Shown piece after piece: positions 1-10,506 of a DNA stretch of 64,000 nucleotides. Source of the stretch: Chitinophaga sp. Cy-1792 (lineage in GTDB: Bacteria; Bacteroidota; Bacteroidia; Chitinophagales; Chitinophagaceae); the NCBI RefSeq assembly GCF_011752935.1, contig NZ_VWWO01000001.1:3439067-3503066 (forward strand). Reading direction: 5' to 3'. Numbering within the stretch: the first letter of the stretch is position 1; each line of letters starts with the position of its first letter. Position numbers and translations under genes: made by a program. Below the pieces are notes generated by a model. The model was not told the origin of the DNA and searched no databases. It worked only from the letters and a program-made list of their open reading frames with translations.

Positions 1-1913
1 CAAGGAAGTATAATGTACGCGCCAACACTTCTGTATCTCTCAGTAAAAAATTACTGGTAAACATAGATGTACTGGCGATCAAGCGGAATACCTCGCAGCC
101 CAACAGACCCAATGGTACCGGAGGAAATAGAATCCTGGAAGATGTTTACCGCGTACCACCCACCATTCTTCCTAAATACCCTGATACTAAAAATGGTGTA
201 GATATTTACGGGAGATATGCAGATATCGTAAACCCGCTGGCCTATGCAGAAAAAGGTGGTATCCGTAAAGGGGAATACGGACAATCCAGCATCAACCTGC
301 AGCCACGCTGGGAAGTATTGCCCAACCTGTTTCTACGCGGACAATTCAGCTTCCGCCTCAATAGCGACATCACCAACGATACCCGCGATAACTATAATTT
401 CTTTGACTATTATACCGGTCAGCTATTGCAAACGTGGACGCAGCAACGTAGTAATAAACTGGCACGTACTACTTACTATTACCTTGGTGCGAATGCAGAT
501 TATACCATTGATAAGAATGATCACCATTTGTTTATCATGGCTGGTTATTCCCAGGAAGAAAGCAATGGCAGCGGACAATCAGCCTCTTCAGATGTAACAA
601 CAGTCAGCATCTGGTCTATTCTCTCTGCATATGCGAAAGCAAATTATTCCTATAAAGACAAATACCTGCTGGAGCTTACCGGTCGTACAGATGGTTCATC
701 CAAATTCGGTCCGGGGCATAAATACGGCTTCTTTCCATCGGCAGCGATAGGATGGAATGTAAGCAAGGAGCCCTTTATGCAAAGCATCCGCGCAATAAAT
801 AATATGAAGCTCAGAGCTTCGTATGGCAGACTAGGAAATGAAGGTATTGATCTCTATCAGTACCAGACTACTATCAACAACAGCAGCGGAATAGAGGTGA
901 GCAATGGTAATCCTGACATCAGCTGGGAGTCGGTAAACATGCTGGATGTGGGTATGGACCTCGCTTTGTTTGGCAGCAAATTAGAACTGGTAGCCGATTA
1001 TTACAGCAAGCAGACGACAGGAATGATCCTGTTCCCGCAATTGTCCTACACCGGCGGATTTGAAGCAGCTGTTCCGGTGAATGCCGGCAAGGTGTCCAAC
1101 AAAGGCTGGGAGATCAGCCTGAACTACAATGCGCAGCTGTCACGCGCCATCAGCCTGTCGGTGCGCCCTGGCATTACCTTCAATGAAAACAAAATCCTCG
1201 CGTTGGAAGGTGGTTCAAAAGTAACCACTACCAATATCAACGAAGTAGGAGGGGCCGTCAACAGCTGGTTTGGTTATAAAACCGCAGGATTGTTGCAGGC
1301 TTCCGACTTTGATGCCGCGGGTAATCCGCTGATACCGGTAGTAGCAGGGGCTAAACCGGGAGATATCAAATACGTAGATCGTAATGGTAATAAGATCATC
1401 GACAGTGATGACCAGATGCGTATAGGCAATCCCGTGCCCACCACCAATTATTTCGCCAACTTCCGGCTGACCTATAAAAACTGGGACCTGGAGTTTATGC
1501 TGCAGGGCGTTAATAAATGCGACGCCGTATTGCAGGGAATGCTGGCTTTACCGCTGGATATGAGTAAAGATGGTGGTGTGCCTACCAAATATTATTCGAC
1601 CAGGTACTGGACGCCGGAACGTACCAACGCTATGTTCCCGCGCTTATCTGCCGCGCCGGCCAACAGCAAATATTCTTCCGACTTCTGGTTTGAGAATGGC
1701 GCCTATCTGCGGCTGAAATATGCGCAGCTGGGGTATAACGTGGTGTCTGACGGGCTGAAACGCAGGGGTATCAGTCGTATCCGTGGTTATGTAAATGCCC
1801 AGAACGCCTGGACGCTTACAGGTATGAAACTGATGGACCCCGAGAGCCAGGGTAACCAGTGGACTTATGGTGTGATGCAGGCTTTCATTGCCGGTATTAA
1901 TGTTCAATTCTAA
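1..1913 (+). CDS. SusC/RagA-family TonB-linked outer membrane protein (5' partial)
   Basis: The reading frame is open from base 3 to the TAA at 1911-1913, so about 636 C-terminal residues are visible and the start, signal peptide, carboxypeptidase-like domain and TonB plug lie upstream of the window. The visible part is a beta-barrel sequence with many aromatic-alternating strands and periplasmic turn motifs such as PGDIKYVDRNGN and FWFENGAYLRLK, which are typical of the SusC barrel, and it ends in an outer-membrane C-terminus (GINVQF). Family role: TonB-dependent import of an oligosaccharide or peptide across the outer membrane together with a SusD lid. The SusD gene follows after 11 bases, so the two are one transcript. 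The substrate cannot be told from this fragment. Confidence 0.93.
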   Translation, partial: RKYNVRANTSVSLSKKLLVNIDVLAIKRNTSQPNRPNGTGGNRILEDVYRVPPTILPKYPDTKNGVDIYGRYADIVNPLAYAEKGGIRKGEYGQSSINLQPRWEVLPNLFLRGQFSFRLNSDITNDTRDNYNFFDYYTGQLLQTWTQQRSNKLARTTYYYLGANADYTIDKNDHHLFIMAGYSQEESNGSGQSASSDVTTVSIWSILSAYAKANYSYKDKYLLELTGRTDGSSKFGPGHKYGFFPSAAIGWNVSKEPFMQSIRAINNMKLRASYGRLGNEGIDLYQYQTTINNSSGIEVSNGNPDISWESVNMLDVGMDLALFGSKLELVADYYSKQTTGMILFPQLSYTGGFEAAVPVNAGKVSNKGWEISLNYNAQLSRAISLSVRPGITFNENKILALEGGSKVTTTNINEVGGAVNSWFGYKTAGLLQASDFDAAGNPLIPVVAGAKPGDIKYVDRNGNKIIDSDDQMRIGNPVPTTNYFANFRLTYKNWDLEFMLQGVNKCDAVLQGMLALPLDMSKDGGVPTKYYSTRYWTPERTNAMFPRLSAAPANSKYSSDFWFENGAYLRLKYAQLGYNVVSDGLKRRGISRIRGYVNAQNAWTLTGMKLMDPESQGNQWTYGVMQAFIAGINVQF

Positions 1914-1924
1914 AACCTTCACTC

Positions 1925-3508
1925 ATGCAGAATACAAATCGCTGGATGCTAATTATAGCCTTGTTTTTATTGACCAGTTGTGAGAAATTTCTGACCCATG
2001 ACGACCCCACCTCAGTAACAGATGCCTCGTGGTGGAAAACAGAAGCCAATGCCACCGGGGCGCTGGGTTCTGTGTATGCAGGACTTCCCGGCGGCAGTGA
2101 TGGCCGTCAGCTGATGTTTTTATCAGCGCTGAGTGACGAAGCCGTGGCACGTCAGGATACCAGGGGCGCTTATGAGCTATATGCAAAAGGGTTGCAGAAC
2201 AGCACCTGGGATGTAGCGCTGATGGTCTGGAGAGATGATTATAAAGACATCCGCAGGGCAAGCCGCTTCCTGGAAAATGTGGACCGTTGTTATATGGACT
2301 CTGCCCTGAGAGCGCGCTATAAGAACGAAGCCCGTGCCATGCGGGCCTATTACCATATGGAACTCCTGATGTTCTTTGGTGGTATTCCGATCGTGACCAC
2401 CTCAGTAGAGCCATTGAAAAGTGAACTGAAACGTAATACAGAACAGGAAGTCTATGATTTCATTGTGAAGGAACTGACGGAATGTGCGCCTAACCTGCCC
2501 GACACCTATAACAGCAACGAGGCCTGGCGTATCTCCTCCGGCGTATGTTATGCGTTAATCAGCAAATTAGCCCTGTTTTACGGCAAATACGACCTGATGA
2601 AGTCAAGTGCCCGGGCGGTGATAGATCAGGGCGTATATGGTCTGTATAAGTCAACAAACAGTAAAGTAAACAGTTATGCTGAATTGTTTACCTATGCAGG
2701 GGAACTGAACAAGGAACGTATTTTCTTCAAAGATGCAGGCTGCAGCGGTGCCTGGAATACGTTTGCACCGGCAGGCGTAGGTGGAAAAACAGTTGTGTCA
2801 CCCACCAACGTAGTGATCGATAACTTCGAAACCCTCCAGGGGAAGACATTGGCAGAACTGCCGACAGACTCACAGGCGATCTATCACAAAACACCCAATT
2901 ACAAAAATAACCGCGACCCTCGCCTGGTAGCGGCAGTATTACTGCCCGATCAGGTATACCAGGGAGATACCCTGCGCCCGTTTGCCAGCACCGGCAGCGA
3001 TAAAATCGGTTTGCAGTTTTCCACCAATACAGGTTTCTGGGTCAATAAATACCTGGACCCTAAAGACAGAAACGCCAGTTCCAAAACACTGGACTATATG
3101 ATCATCCGCTATGCGGAAGTATTGTTGAACTACGTAGAGGCGCTGGTGGAGCTGGGCGACTGGCAAAACCCTGATGTGCTCAGTTATATTAACCAGATAA
3201 GGAACCGTGCCGGCCTGGCTTCCGTAGACCCTGCAAAGTATAATTCACAGGCTGCCCTTCGTGTGCTGATACGCCGGGAACGTATGTCGGAGCTGTGTTT
3301 TGAAGGCGCACGTTTCTTTGATATCCGCCGCTGGAATATTTTTAAAGACGTGATGACCGGAGAAGTATATGGCGCAGTAGATCCCGGAACGGGCCTGCCG
3401 ACGCCGGTAGAAAGCAGGAACTGCGACCCGCTGAGGGATATGCGCTTCCCTATACCTATGAGTGAAATACTGGCCAATCCCAATATGGTGCAGAACGACC
3501 GGTATTAA
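1925..3508 (+). CDS. SusD/RagB-family nutrient-binding outer membrane lipoprotein
   Basis: 527 residues, the usual SusD length. A short signal sequence ends in a lipobox (LLTSC, Cys19), so this is a surface lipoprotein. The N-terminal helical part has the SusD feature DASWWKTEANATGALGSVY, and the C-terminal part has LDYMIIRYAEVLLNYVEAL followed by INQIRNRAGL and the ERMSELCFEGARFFDIRRW block, all hallmarks of the family. It would cap the barrel of the SusC protein encoded 11 bases upstream and hand over the ligand. No glycoside hydrolase directly follows; a hairpin terminator closes the unit. The substrate is unknown. Confidence 0.95.
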   Translation: MQNTNRWMLIIALFLLTSCEKFLTHDDPTSVTDASWWKTEANATGALGSVYAGLPGGSDGRQLMFLSALSDEAVARQDTRGAYELYAKGLQNSTWDVALMVWRDDYKDIRRASRFLENVDRCYMDSALRARYKNEARAMRAYYHMELLMFFGGIPIVTTSVEPLKSELKRNTEQEVYDFIVKELTECAPNLPDTYNSNEAWRISSGVCYALISKLALFYGKYDLMKSSARAVIDQGVYGLYKSTNSKVNSYAELFTYAGELNKERIFFKDAGCSGAWNTFAPAGVGGKTVVSPTNVVIDNFETLQGKTLAELPTDSQAIYHKTPNYKNNRDPRLVAAVLLPDQVYQGDTLRPFASTGSDKIGLQFSTNTGFWVNKYLDPKDRNASSKTLDYMIIRYAEVLLNYVEALVELGDWQNPDVLSYINQIRNRAGLASVDPAKYNSQAALRVLIRRERMSELCFEGARFFDIRRWNIFKDVMTGEVYGAVDPGTGLPTPVESRNCDPLRDMRFPIPMSEILANPNMVQNDRY

Positions 3509-3529
3509 CTTACCATTGTAGCATCAGGT

Positions 3530-3566
3530 AAAAGGGTGACGCAACGATTAGTTGAGTCACCCTTTT
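3530..3566 (+). terminator. Rho-independent terminator of the susCD unit
   Basis: An 11-bp perfect stem (AAAAGGGTGAC / GTCACCCTTTT) closes over a 15-nt loop 22 bases after the SusD stop. The A-run on one side and T-run on the other mean it could also serve the convergent YD-repeat operon ending at 3586. Confidence 0.8.
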
Positions 3567-3585
3567 CAGTATGTGAAAGCGATAT

Positions 3586-6500
3586 TTATTTTTCTACTGG
3601 CAATATGCTCACACTACGCACCACTTTCGCTGCAGCTGCCCTGCCTTTTAATATATCTGTGATCGGTACTGCAAGCGGATTTTCCGGGAAAACATATCCG
3701 GCAGGCTTATTGAATTTGTAATGGAATGGCGACAGGTATTCCTGGAATGGCTGATTCGGTTTGCGGCTCTGTAGCAACCGTCCTATCTGCTGGTCATAGA
3801 GAAAAGTATGGAAATCGTACCATTCCAGGCTGCTGCCATCCATGAATTCCCCGCTTTGCAGTTCTGCACTGCTGAATTTCTTCCGGTTCTCCGGATAGGC
3901 GGTTCCTTTCAGCGCATTACTGCTGATACCGTCCATAACAAGTCCGGACGGATAATAATGTGCTACCTCCAGCAATGGCCCGGTGGTAAGCGATACGGTA
4001 ACATTATCAAAGTAAAGCCGCTCCTGGCTTTCATTGCTGGGGAATACACAAAGATATCCGCTCCTGGAAACCACCATCTTATCCGTTCCAAGCTCCTGCA
4101 GCTGATCCGGTGTAGCTTTTACCTGTTTAACACCACTGGCTTCTTCAATCATCTTAAAGTGGTCATCAAAATATATATAATTCAGATAAGCCTTAGGACG
4201 TAGTGGGTCAATGGCCTGATCATTACCGGCCTTCAATCGCTCATAACTGCCCGGGGTCAGGTTATGGGCGATCAGCGGCGGTTGATCAGCCAGCAGGGAA
4301 GTATGGGCTGTATTCCTGCCGGCCTGAGGGGAAGCTCCCTGCAATACCTGGTTTAACAGTACTTCCAGTGGTAATACCGGATTATTTTTCTTTACAGTAC
4401 TGCTTTTATAAAATGCATTGGCGCCAATCCTTACCGTATCTCCGGCCATTACACGTATCACCAGCGATGGCCCTGTTTTCTTACCATCCGGCTGACCGGA
4501 TAATAAGGCGACAAATTCATTTTTCTGACGACCGTCTCCGGCAGGGTAACCAGGAGGTTTGGCACTACGGGTTTCCGCTATGTTACTGAAGGTATTTTCT
4601 TCCCGCGTAGCAAGGGCTGTTTCCATACTCGCACTGTAAATACTGGTATCTGTCTGTTCTGTCAGTATCACGCGAACATTGTCCAGCTGGTCTTTCTCAA
4701 AATAATCGTAGATATATTGCACGGGCTGGCCTGCCTTTACTATTACCCTGATCCGGCCTTCTTCGTGTGCAATGGACTGCAGCGTGTCGTTCCGGAATTC
4801 AAGGTCGCCTAAATATCCAATGGTCGTATATTTTCCGGCGCCGGTATAATCAGTAACCGCCTTTTGTAATTTGTTGCCGTTGGCATCATAGGTATATACC
4901 ACATATCCTTTTCCCCACATATAAATTGAATCAGGAAGATCCAGATAGTTATACCGAAGCACTCGCGTGAGCTTGTTCATATTGAGGTATTGATTGCCAT
5001 TGGCGTCGTAATCGAAATCCTGTTGCAGATCGGTATTGGCTTCTTTGAAATCTCCCAGCGTGCTTAGCGGATTATTTACTTTATCTGTTACAAAATAGAG
5101 TTTATTGCTGTTGAGAAAGTATTCATATTTCAGGCTGTCCACGATAATGGAAGATGTGCCTGATAGTCCACGCTGCGTAAGCGATTTAATATTGCTGTTC
5201 AGGTCATATTTAATGCCGCTTACCGAATAATCAACCAGGCTACGGGACCAGGCGGAAGTACCAGGATCTTGCTGTACAAAATCAGCGCGCAGCAAATTAT
5301 CAATTTTATCATATTTGAAATCGTACTTGCGTAAAACATTATCATTGGCAGACCGCCACATCGTACCTGCGAGTGTGCCGGTATATAATGGGTTTAAATA
5401 CCGGGTGCCTGGTATCACGGTGGTGGAATCATCATACCCCAGATCATACCCGAAATAATTACCCGTGCCTGTACGCAGGTATTCCTTGTTTACAGACTTT
5501 AACCAGCCCTGAATATGATAACTGTACTTCATGCTATCCAGGTTGTTACCAAAGGTTTTGCAAATAAGCTGCCCTATGCTGTTATAACGCATCTGAACAA
5601 TTGTTTTCAGCTGCCCGGAATCATTGAGCTGTTTGTCTATTTGGGTAAGATTACCAACATCATCATAATACCGGACAGTAAGGACTTTTAGTTCAGGCGT
5701 AACAGTACTTCCGGGATTCCTGTAATGGTCGTAGGAACTTAGTACCTTACCTTCCGCATCATATCGTATACTGTGGACATCTATCCCTCCATATATATTT
5801 TTCGAGACCTGCTGGATCAACCGCTCTTTATCATCATAATAATAACTGCTGCGAAGGGTGATGGAACTGTCTAAAACCTGCGACCAGTCTGCGCATTTCA
5901 GCCCATTGGTAAGTTTCGATGCAGTGGTTACTATGTCGGCAGTTGTACTGTTACCGCTCTGCAGCCTGGTCATTTCAGCAGGTACAAAGGCAAATGCCGG
6001 ATCGGGAGAGGAGCCATAAGTGTTATATTGATTTCCTGTCAAAGGCAGTACAGGAGTATAGTCAGGAGAAGGCATGATAAGGTTTCCTATGATGGAATCA
6101 TAGATATATCCGTTTACTTTTTCCTGCAAGGCATTGCGGCTGATGTTGGACAGATACAGGCTGCTGCCTGTCATCCTGCCTGTATAATCATATGCGTAGT
6201 AAAGCCACTGTCCTTTTGCCAGAAGGTTGCCGTCTCTTTTATAGACCAGGCGCTCCTGTGCATCATACACCATTTCTATAATGGCCTCACCTGGATGCTT
6301 TTCCCTGATCACGCGTCCTTTTGCATCGTAGTCATAGTAATAGCACATTTCGTCTTTGAGGAATGGAACACTATCTACTGTCAGCGGATGAGTTTTTCCG
6401 ATTACTAACCTGGATGCGACAGGCGTAATTATAAAACGCAGGCGATTGAAATCATCATAGGAATAGTGTGTATCGAGGGCTACGCTATCTGCGTATTTTC

Positions 6501-7212
6501 TTCTGAGCGTATGGTTAAAGTTGATATCAAATACATCAACGCACTGATTTCCCTGCGGATTAATTGTTACCATCTTATGTGCTTCCCATGGAGACCATAA
6601 CTCTGCGGTTGGTACAGCGCCGCTGTCTGAAGTAATAACCCAGTGTAATAATAAACTATCGTATGTATTGATGGTGGCGAAAATGATAGAATAATAATTG
6701 GAGGTGGGATGGCCGCCATCAGGGTTCCAGCTGGAGCCGGGGCCGCCGGTTAACTGCAGATTATTCAGTGGGGATTCGTCATAACGTAGTACAGTTATAG
6801 GAAGATTATCTTTTGCCACATCTGCTGCTGAAGTATTGGCAAGGTTATAGAATGCCCGCTGGTCATAAAAAGCAGTAGTTCTGATACTACCATAGTTACT
6901 GCCGGTCAAATCGGTATAAGACAGGAAGCGCTGGGTGTTATTTCCGAAGTTATTAAAGTAGAATGGCGTTACCATATCTTTTAGCCCCGGGCTGCCTTGT
7001 ACTATTACTTTTTGCAGGGATCGTCCAAGACCATCCAGGTAAGTGACCGTGCTGGTTCTTTTATCTGGCGGCAAAGCGTCTACACCTGCCTGATCGGTGA
7101 CGCCGCCAGTCCTTATTTTAGTTTCTACTATAAAAGTATTGCCTGTGCTTAACTGGCTGTAGGCAGCTGTTACATATAGCATCAGACATATGATGATAGA
7201 TATGCGTTTCAT
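3586..7212 (-). CDS. Secreted YD-repeat (Rhs-like) protein with DUF6443-type N-terminus, no toxin tip
   Basis: 1208 residues with a clear signal peptide (hydrophobic stretch ending AAYSQ). The first ~200 residues match the Bacteroidota DUF6443 pattern (TVTYLDGLGRSLQKVIVQGSP). The middle is full of YD repeats such as YDAKGRVIREKHPGEAI and YDANGNKLQKAVTDY, which build a hollow beta cocoon in Rhs/Tc proteins. Near the C-terminus a degenerate Rhs core is recognisable (GSSLEWYDFHTFLYDQQIGR), but the usual W-x-x-x-DPL and N-P-x-x-x-DPxG self-cleavage motifs are not, and the protein ends ~50 residues later. There is thus no polymorphic toxin domain and no immunity gene. It is the second gene of a two-gene operon (21-base gap). 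Cargo or surface function is unknown; it may be a shell without effector. Confidence 0.85.
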   Translation of the reverse strand: MKRISIIICLMLYVTAAYSQLSTGNTFIVETKIRTGGVTDQAGVDALPPDKRTSTVTYLDGLGRSLQKVIVQGSPGLKDMVTPFYFNNFGNNTQRFLSYTDLTGSNYGSIRTTAFYDQRAFYNLANTSAADVAKDNLPITVLRYDESPLNNLQLTGGPGSSWNPDGGHPTSNYYSIIFATINTYDSLLLHWVITSDSGAVPTAELWSPWEAHKMVTINPQGNQCVDVFDINFNHTLRRKYADSVALDTHYSYDDFNRLRFIITPVASRLVIGKTHPLTVDSVPFLKDEMCYYYDYDAKGRVIREKHPGEAIIEMVYDAQERLVYKRDGNLLAKGQWLYYAYDYTGRMTGSSLYLSNISRNALQEKVNGYIYDSIIGNLIMPSPDYTPVLPLTGNQYNTYGSSPDPAFAFVPAEMTRLQSGNSTTADIVTTASKLTNGLKCADWSQVLDSSITLRSSYYYDDKERLIQQVSKNIYGGIDVHSIRYDAEGKVLSSYDHYRNPGSTVTPELKVLTVRYYDDVGNLTQIDKQLNDSGQLKTIVQMRYNSIGQLICKTFGNNLDSMKYSYHIQGWLKSVNKEYLRTGTGNYFGYDLGYDDSTTVIPGTRYLNPLYTGTLAGTMWRSANDNVLRKYDFKYDKIDNLLRADFVQQDPGTSAWSRSLVDYSVSGIKYDLNSNIKSLTQRGLSGTSSIIVDSLKYEYFLNSNKLYFVTDKVNNPLSTLGDFKEANTDLQQDFDYDANGNQYLNMNKLTRVLRYNYLDLPDSIYMWGKGYVVYTYDANGNKLQKAVTDYTGAGKYTTIGYLGDLEFRNDTLQSIAHEEGRIRVIVKAGQPVQYIYDYFEKDQLDNVRVILTEQTDTSIYSASMETALATREENTFSNIAETRSAKPPGYPAGDGRQKNEFVALLSGQPDGKKTGPSLVIRVMAGDTVRIGANAFYKSSTVKKNNPVLPLEVLLNQVLQGASPQAGRNTAHTSLLADQPPLIAHNLTPGSYERLKAGNDQAIDPLRPKAYLNYIYFDDHFKMIEEASGVKQVKATPDQLQELGTDKMVVSRSGYLCVFPSNESQERLYFDNVTVSLTTGPLLEVAHYYPSGLVMDGISSNALKGTAYPENRKKFSSAELQSGEFMDGSSLEWYDFHTFLYDQQIGRLLQSRKPNQPFQEYLSPFHYKFNKPAGYVFPENPLAVPITDILKGRAAAAKVVRSVSILPVEK

Positions 7213-7233
7213 ATGAACAGATTGTGTAGTTAC

Positions 7234-10200
7234 TCAATGGGGGATATCTACTGGTATGCCCGGGCCATAGTTATATTTAAAATTTTGCAGGATATTTTTT
7301 TGTTCATCTTTCAGATTTATCAGCCGGTTTAATCCATCATATTCATAGAAAATAATGCGGTTGTTGGCTGAATTACTACTTGTTTTGCCTATTAGGGGAT
7401 CATATGTATAGGTTATAATGTCGGCATTGACATAGATATACCGTAGTTCATCTATAATAGTGTTGTTGCCTGTGAGTTGAACACTGCCATCTGCGGGATC
7501 GAACCTGTATTCGTAGTATGTCCAGCCATTCCTTACCGGGCCGGTCATAAATGGTGTGATCGTGGTAAGGCCCTGTTTCGCTGTAATGCCACCGCTATAT
7601 AACCAGAAAGAAAGTTTCATGACCACGCGCAGCGGAGAAGAAGGGATGGTGATCATTCCTCCTGCGGGAATGATGGCACTCCGCTGACCTGCGTAGGCAA
7701 CTGAGTTGTTGATGGTATAGCCTGTTATCTGTGAGCCATACCAGGATTGCCCATCATCTTCGAAATTATAGTAAGCCGCGTGTACTTTATTGCCACCCGT
7801 CATTTCCGCCACGGTATAACTATTGTTGTATCCCCGCAGGTACCGTGTGATGGGTCCTGCATTGTTTTGCCTGGAGGCAAGCGCTCCCTGCTGATAGGTA
7901 AAATAAACTGCTGGCTGATAGGCCGGGTCAAACGTCAGGCCGCTGGTGGTAAGTGCGGACTCCTGGAAGTTTGTTATCGGTTTCTGCGCAGCTATACTTA
8001 ATTGTTTTACCGGCAACAGGTCTGCGCCATAATAAGAAATGGTGCCGTTGATGACGCGTTTATCGGGGCCGGAATTCGGTGCACGGTACTGGTAATTCTC
8101 TACTTCAGCTGCCAGGTAATGTTTGGATAGCATGAGGGGAATGCCGGCATCGTTAGCCCCCGCCAGCGCCGGGTAATCAGCAATATACTTCTTGCGGGTG
8201 ACGACCTTTATATGATCGCTGTACCGCTCGATTTGCGTGGGATAAATATGCGCCGGATTACCATACATATATTTAGTATTGGTGGTAAGACTATACGATG
8301 TAAAATCATCGGGACGCTTTTCTATTGCTAACGTCAGGAATTTTTCCTGAGATTTGAATCCATAGGTATTTGTTTTCAGTGTAGTGGGATAATAGCTGGA
8401 GTCGGTGCAGCCTGCCGGTAGCCCGGTTAATGCAGTATAGGCATTGTATACAGGATTGCCTGCTGAATCCAGCGTTTTACACCACAGTATTGCGTTGGTC
8501 TGATTTAATACAGGCTTTGCCTGTGTGGAAGCATAGGTATTTATTGTATTGGTGAGATAGGTATACTTCACCTCGTATTTAAATGCCCCGTAATAATTGT
8601 ACATATCCCACCAGATGAGTGAACCATTTGCGATGTCGTCATCAGTTGTGCTGATATTATTTAACTGGTACCTGAGTAGTGTTCTGCCATGTGTTGCGGG
8701 CAGCCGGTTATTGACTATTTTCTCTGTTACTTCCAGGTAGCCCACATGTTTTCCCTGGAATGAACCTAGTCCGAAAGAACCGTTCGCGGTGACCGTATAA
8801 TTTTTCTGGCTTTGAAAATAATCGCCGGACAAGGTATCTGTGTCGCGATTGGTATAGGAAGATGTTACCAGGTAAGCAGGAAAAGCTTCATCTGATCTGC
8901 CACTGGACTTATCATAATAAATATCGTCGGTATAGGTGTAAGCTTTCACTATGCCGAACATATCCGGAATATCGGGGAATGCATAATCTGCCAGTGTTTT
9001 AATCCTGACACCTCCCAGTGTACGTACTGATTCATTTTGATTCAGGGTGGTATGTAATTCATATTCCAGGCTGGTAAATCCACCGGTAGGGTAAATAATT
9101 TTGTTGATCATGGCGTAAGAGGATCCTGTGAGATTGGGCTCCCTGTTTGCGTTTCCGCCAATTATGCTGTCAGAAGGATCAGGTGGAGAGATGATTTTTA
9201 TGTTCGGTACCAGAGATTGGTTATTAGCACAATTATAAAAGCCCCAATGGTCAATACTTTTGGTAAATCTTTCCGGCATGGCCGCATTCGTATTGTAGAA
9301 GAATTGATAAGGAGGTGGCACAGCTGCATCCTGCCTGATGGGAATTTCCTGCAAACTGTCGAGCCGCAGTCTTCTTTTGGTGTAGCTATTATCCGGATTG
9401 GAAAAATAGCCATATCCCAGCCGGAATTGTTTTACTAATCCCGGTGTTCCTCCAATCGCATTGTATACAGCAATGGTATCCAGTTGGCGGCTACCTATGG
9501 AGTCGATATCTGGCGTGGATTTCAACGCAATGAACGCAATGATGCTGTCGTCCCTTACCAGCGATATCTTTTTCAGAAACCTGCGTGTACTGTAAGTGAA
9601 AGGCCCCGTATAGGCGTTGTAGTTACTGTCTATAGTATGTACAGTAGTCATTCCGGTGCTGTCATAATGCCTGATGGTAGCGTAACTGTGGGTGATGGCG
9701 GCGCTATTGGTGTTTTGTAAATCCATCGGATATGCTACGGTAGAATCATAGCCGAATAATAGTTTTTCATGACTGTTTGCAGCAATGATACTGGTCAGGT
9801 ACCAGCTGGATATATAGTTGTAGCTGCGTACTGTGGCTGAATCAGGATAGGGATCGTTACCCGGTTCCATACGGGTAGCTTCAATATCTGCAAAGCGGTA
9901 CCTGTTACCTTTATCATCCGTTACGGTGATTTCGGTGCTATCAAAGTGGAAGTCCATCATATTCCGCATTTTCATCACGATCTGGCCGGATGGTGTTCTG
10001 ATGAATTTCCCGGTATAATTATCAAAGTTGTAGTAGTAGAGGTCTGGTTCCATTTCTATCTCACCTTTCTTTATTTGCTGCAGCCTGTTCTGCCATGCGA
10101 AGTAGTCGCTGGCTGGTGGAAGGTCCAATGAGGTATAACGGGCATCATCCGGATTACCGCGCACTACTCTCGTGATGACGCCGCCTGCAAACAGTGACCA

Positions 10201-10506
10201 GTTCTGGCCTACCCAGGTAGGTGCATCCTGCGGGCGAAACCCGCTGGCATCAAAATGCAGACTGAGCTCGATGGAGAGGTTATTCCCCTGCAGCGTATAG
10301 ATAGGGACAGTTATATCCGGTGTTCCTGTATACAAACTTACCGGTGCATTGGCGTACTTTCCCAACTCTGCTGCTTCGGGGGCGGGGGCGATTGTTTGCC
10401 CGGACCTGAGCTCCGCTTTCGCCACTTCAATACTTAGCGGGGCTGGCTGCTGTGCGTATGCCGGCATACAACAAACTAATAATAATAGCAGGTACACTAT
10501 TTTCAT
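7234..10506 (-). CDS. Large exported protein, upstream partner of the YD-repeat protein
   Basis: 1090 residues with a signal peptide (MKIVYLLLLLVCC then AYAQQ). The N-terminal region (LGKYANAPVSLYTGTPDITVPIY, WVGQNWSLFAGGVITRVVRG) matches large Bacteroidota proteins that are encoded directly before DUF6443/Rhs proteins and share an SpvB/Rhs-like beta architecture. The last ~50 residues contain a YD-type repeat (FYEYDGLNRLINLKDEQKNILQNF). The first gene of the operon, it starts with ATG at 10506 and is followed after 21 bases by the DUF6443 protein. Its biochemical function is not known; the pairing suggests that the two form one extracellular or cell-surface assembly. Confidence 0.8.
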   Translation of the reverse strand: MKIVYLLLLLVCCMPAYAQQPAPLSIEVAKAELRSGQTIAPAPEAAELGKYANAPVSLYTGTPDITVPIYTLQGNNLSIELSLHFDASGFRPQDAPTWVGQNWSLFAGGVITRVVRGNPDDARYTSLDLPPASDYFAWQNRLQQIKKGEIEMEPDLYYYNFDNYTGKFIRTPSGQIVMKMRNMMDFHFDSTEITVTDDKGNRYRFADIEATRMEPGNDPYPDSATVRSYNYISSWYLTSIIAANSHEKLLFGYDSTVAYPMDLQNTNSAAITHSYATIRHYDSTGMTTVHTIDSNYNAYTGPFTYSTRRFLKKISLVRDDSIIAFIALKSTPDIDSIGSRQLDTIAVYNAIGGTPGLVKQFRLGYGYFSNPDNSYTKRRLRLDSLQEIPIRQDAAVPPPYQFFYNTNAAMPERFTKSIDHWGFYNCANNQSLVPNIKIISPPDPSDSIIGGNANREPNLTGSSYAMINKIIYPTGGFTSLEYELHTTLNQNESVRTLGGVRIKTLADYAFPDIPDMFGIVKAYTYTDDIYYDKSSGRSDEAFPAYLVTSSYTNRDTDTLSGDYFQSQKNYTVTANGSFGLGSFQGKHVGYLEVTEKIVNNRLPATHGRTLLRYQLNNISTTDDDIANGSLIWWDMYNYYGAFKYEVKYTYLTNTINTYASTQAKPVLNQTNAILWCKTLDSAGNPVYNAYTALTGLPAGCTDSSYYPTTLKTNTYGFKSQEKFLTLAIEKRPDDFTSYSLTTNTKYMYGNPAHIYPTQIERYSDHIKVVTRKKYIADYPALAGANDAGIPLMLSKHYLAAEVENYQYRAPNSGPDKRVINGTISYYGADLLPVKQLSIAAQKPITNFQESALTTSGLTFDPAYQPAVYFTYQQGALASRQNNAGPITRYLRGYNNSYTVAEMTGGNKVHAAYYNFEDDGQSWYGSQITGYTINNSVAYAGQRSAIIPAGGMITIPSSPLRVVMKLSFWLYSGGITAKQGLTTITPFMTGPVRNGWTYYEYRFDPADGSVQLTGNNTIIDELRYIYVNADIITYTYDPLIGKTSSNSANNRIIFYEYDGLNRLINLKDEQKNILQNFKYNYGPGIPVDIPH

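Noticed and set aside
3586..3760. Hidden toxin domain at the end of the YD-repeat protein
   Set aside because: Only about 50 residues follow the Rhs-like core and they show no toxin motif; no immunity gene follows.
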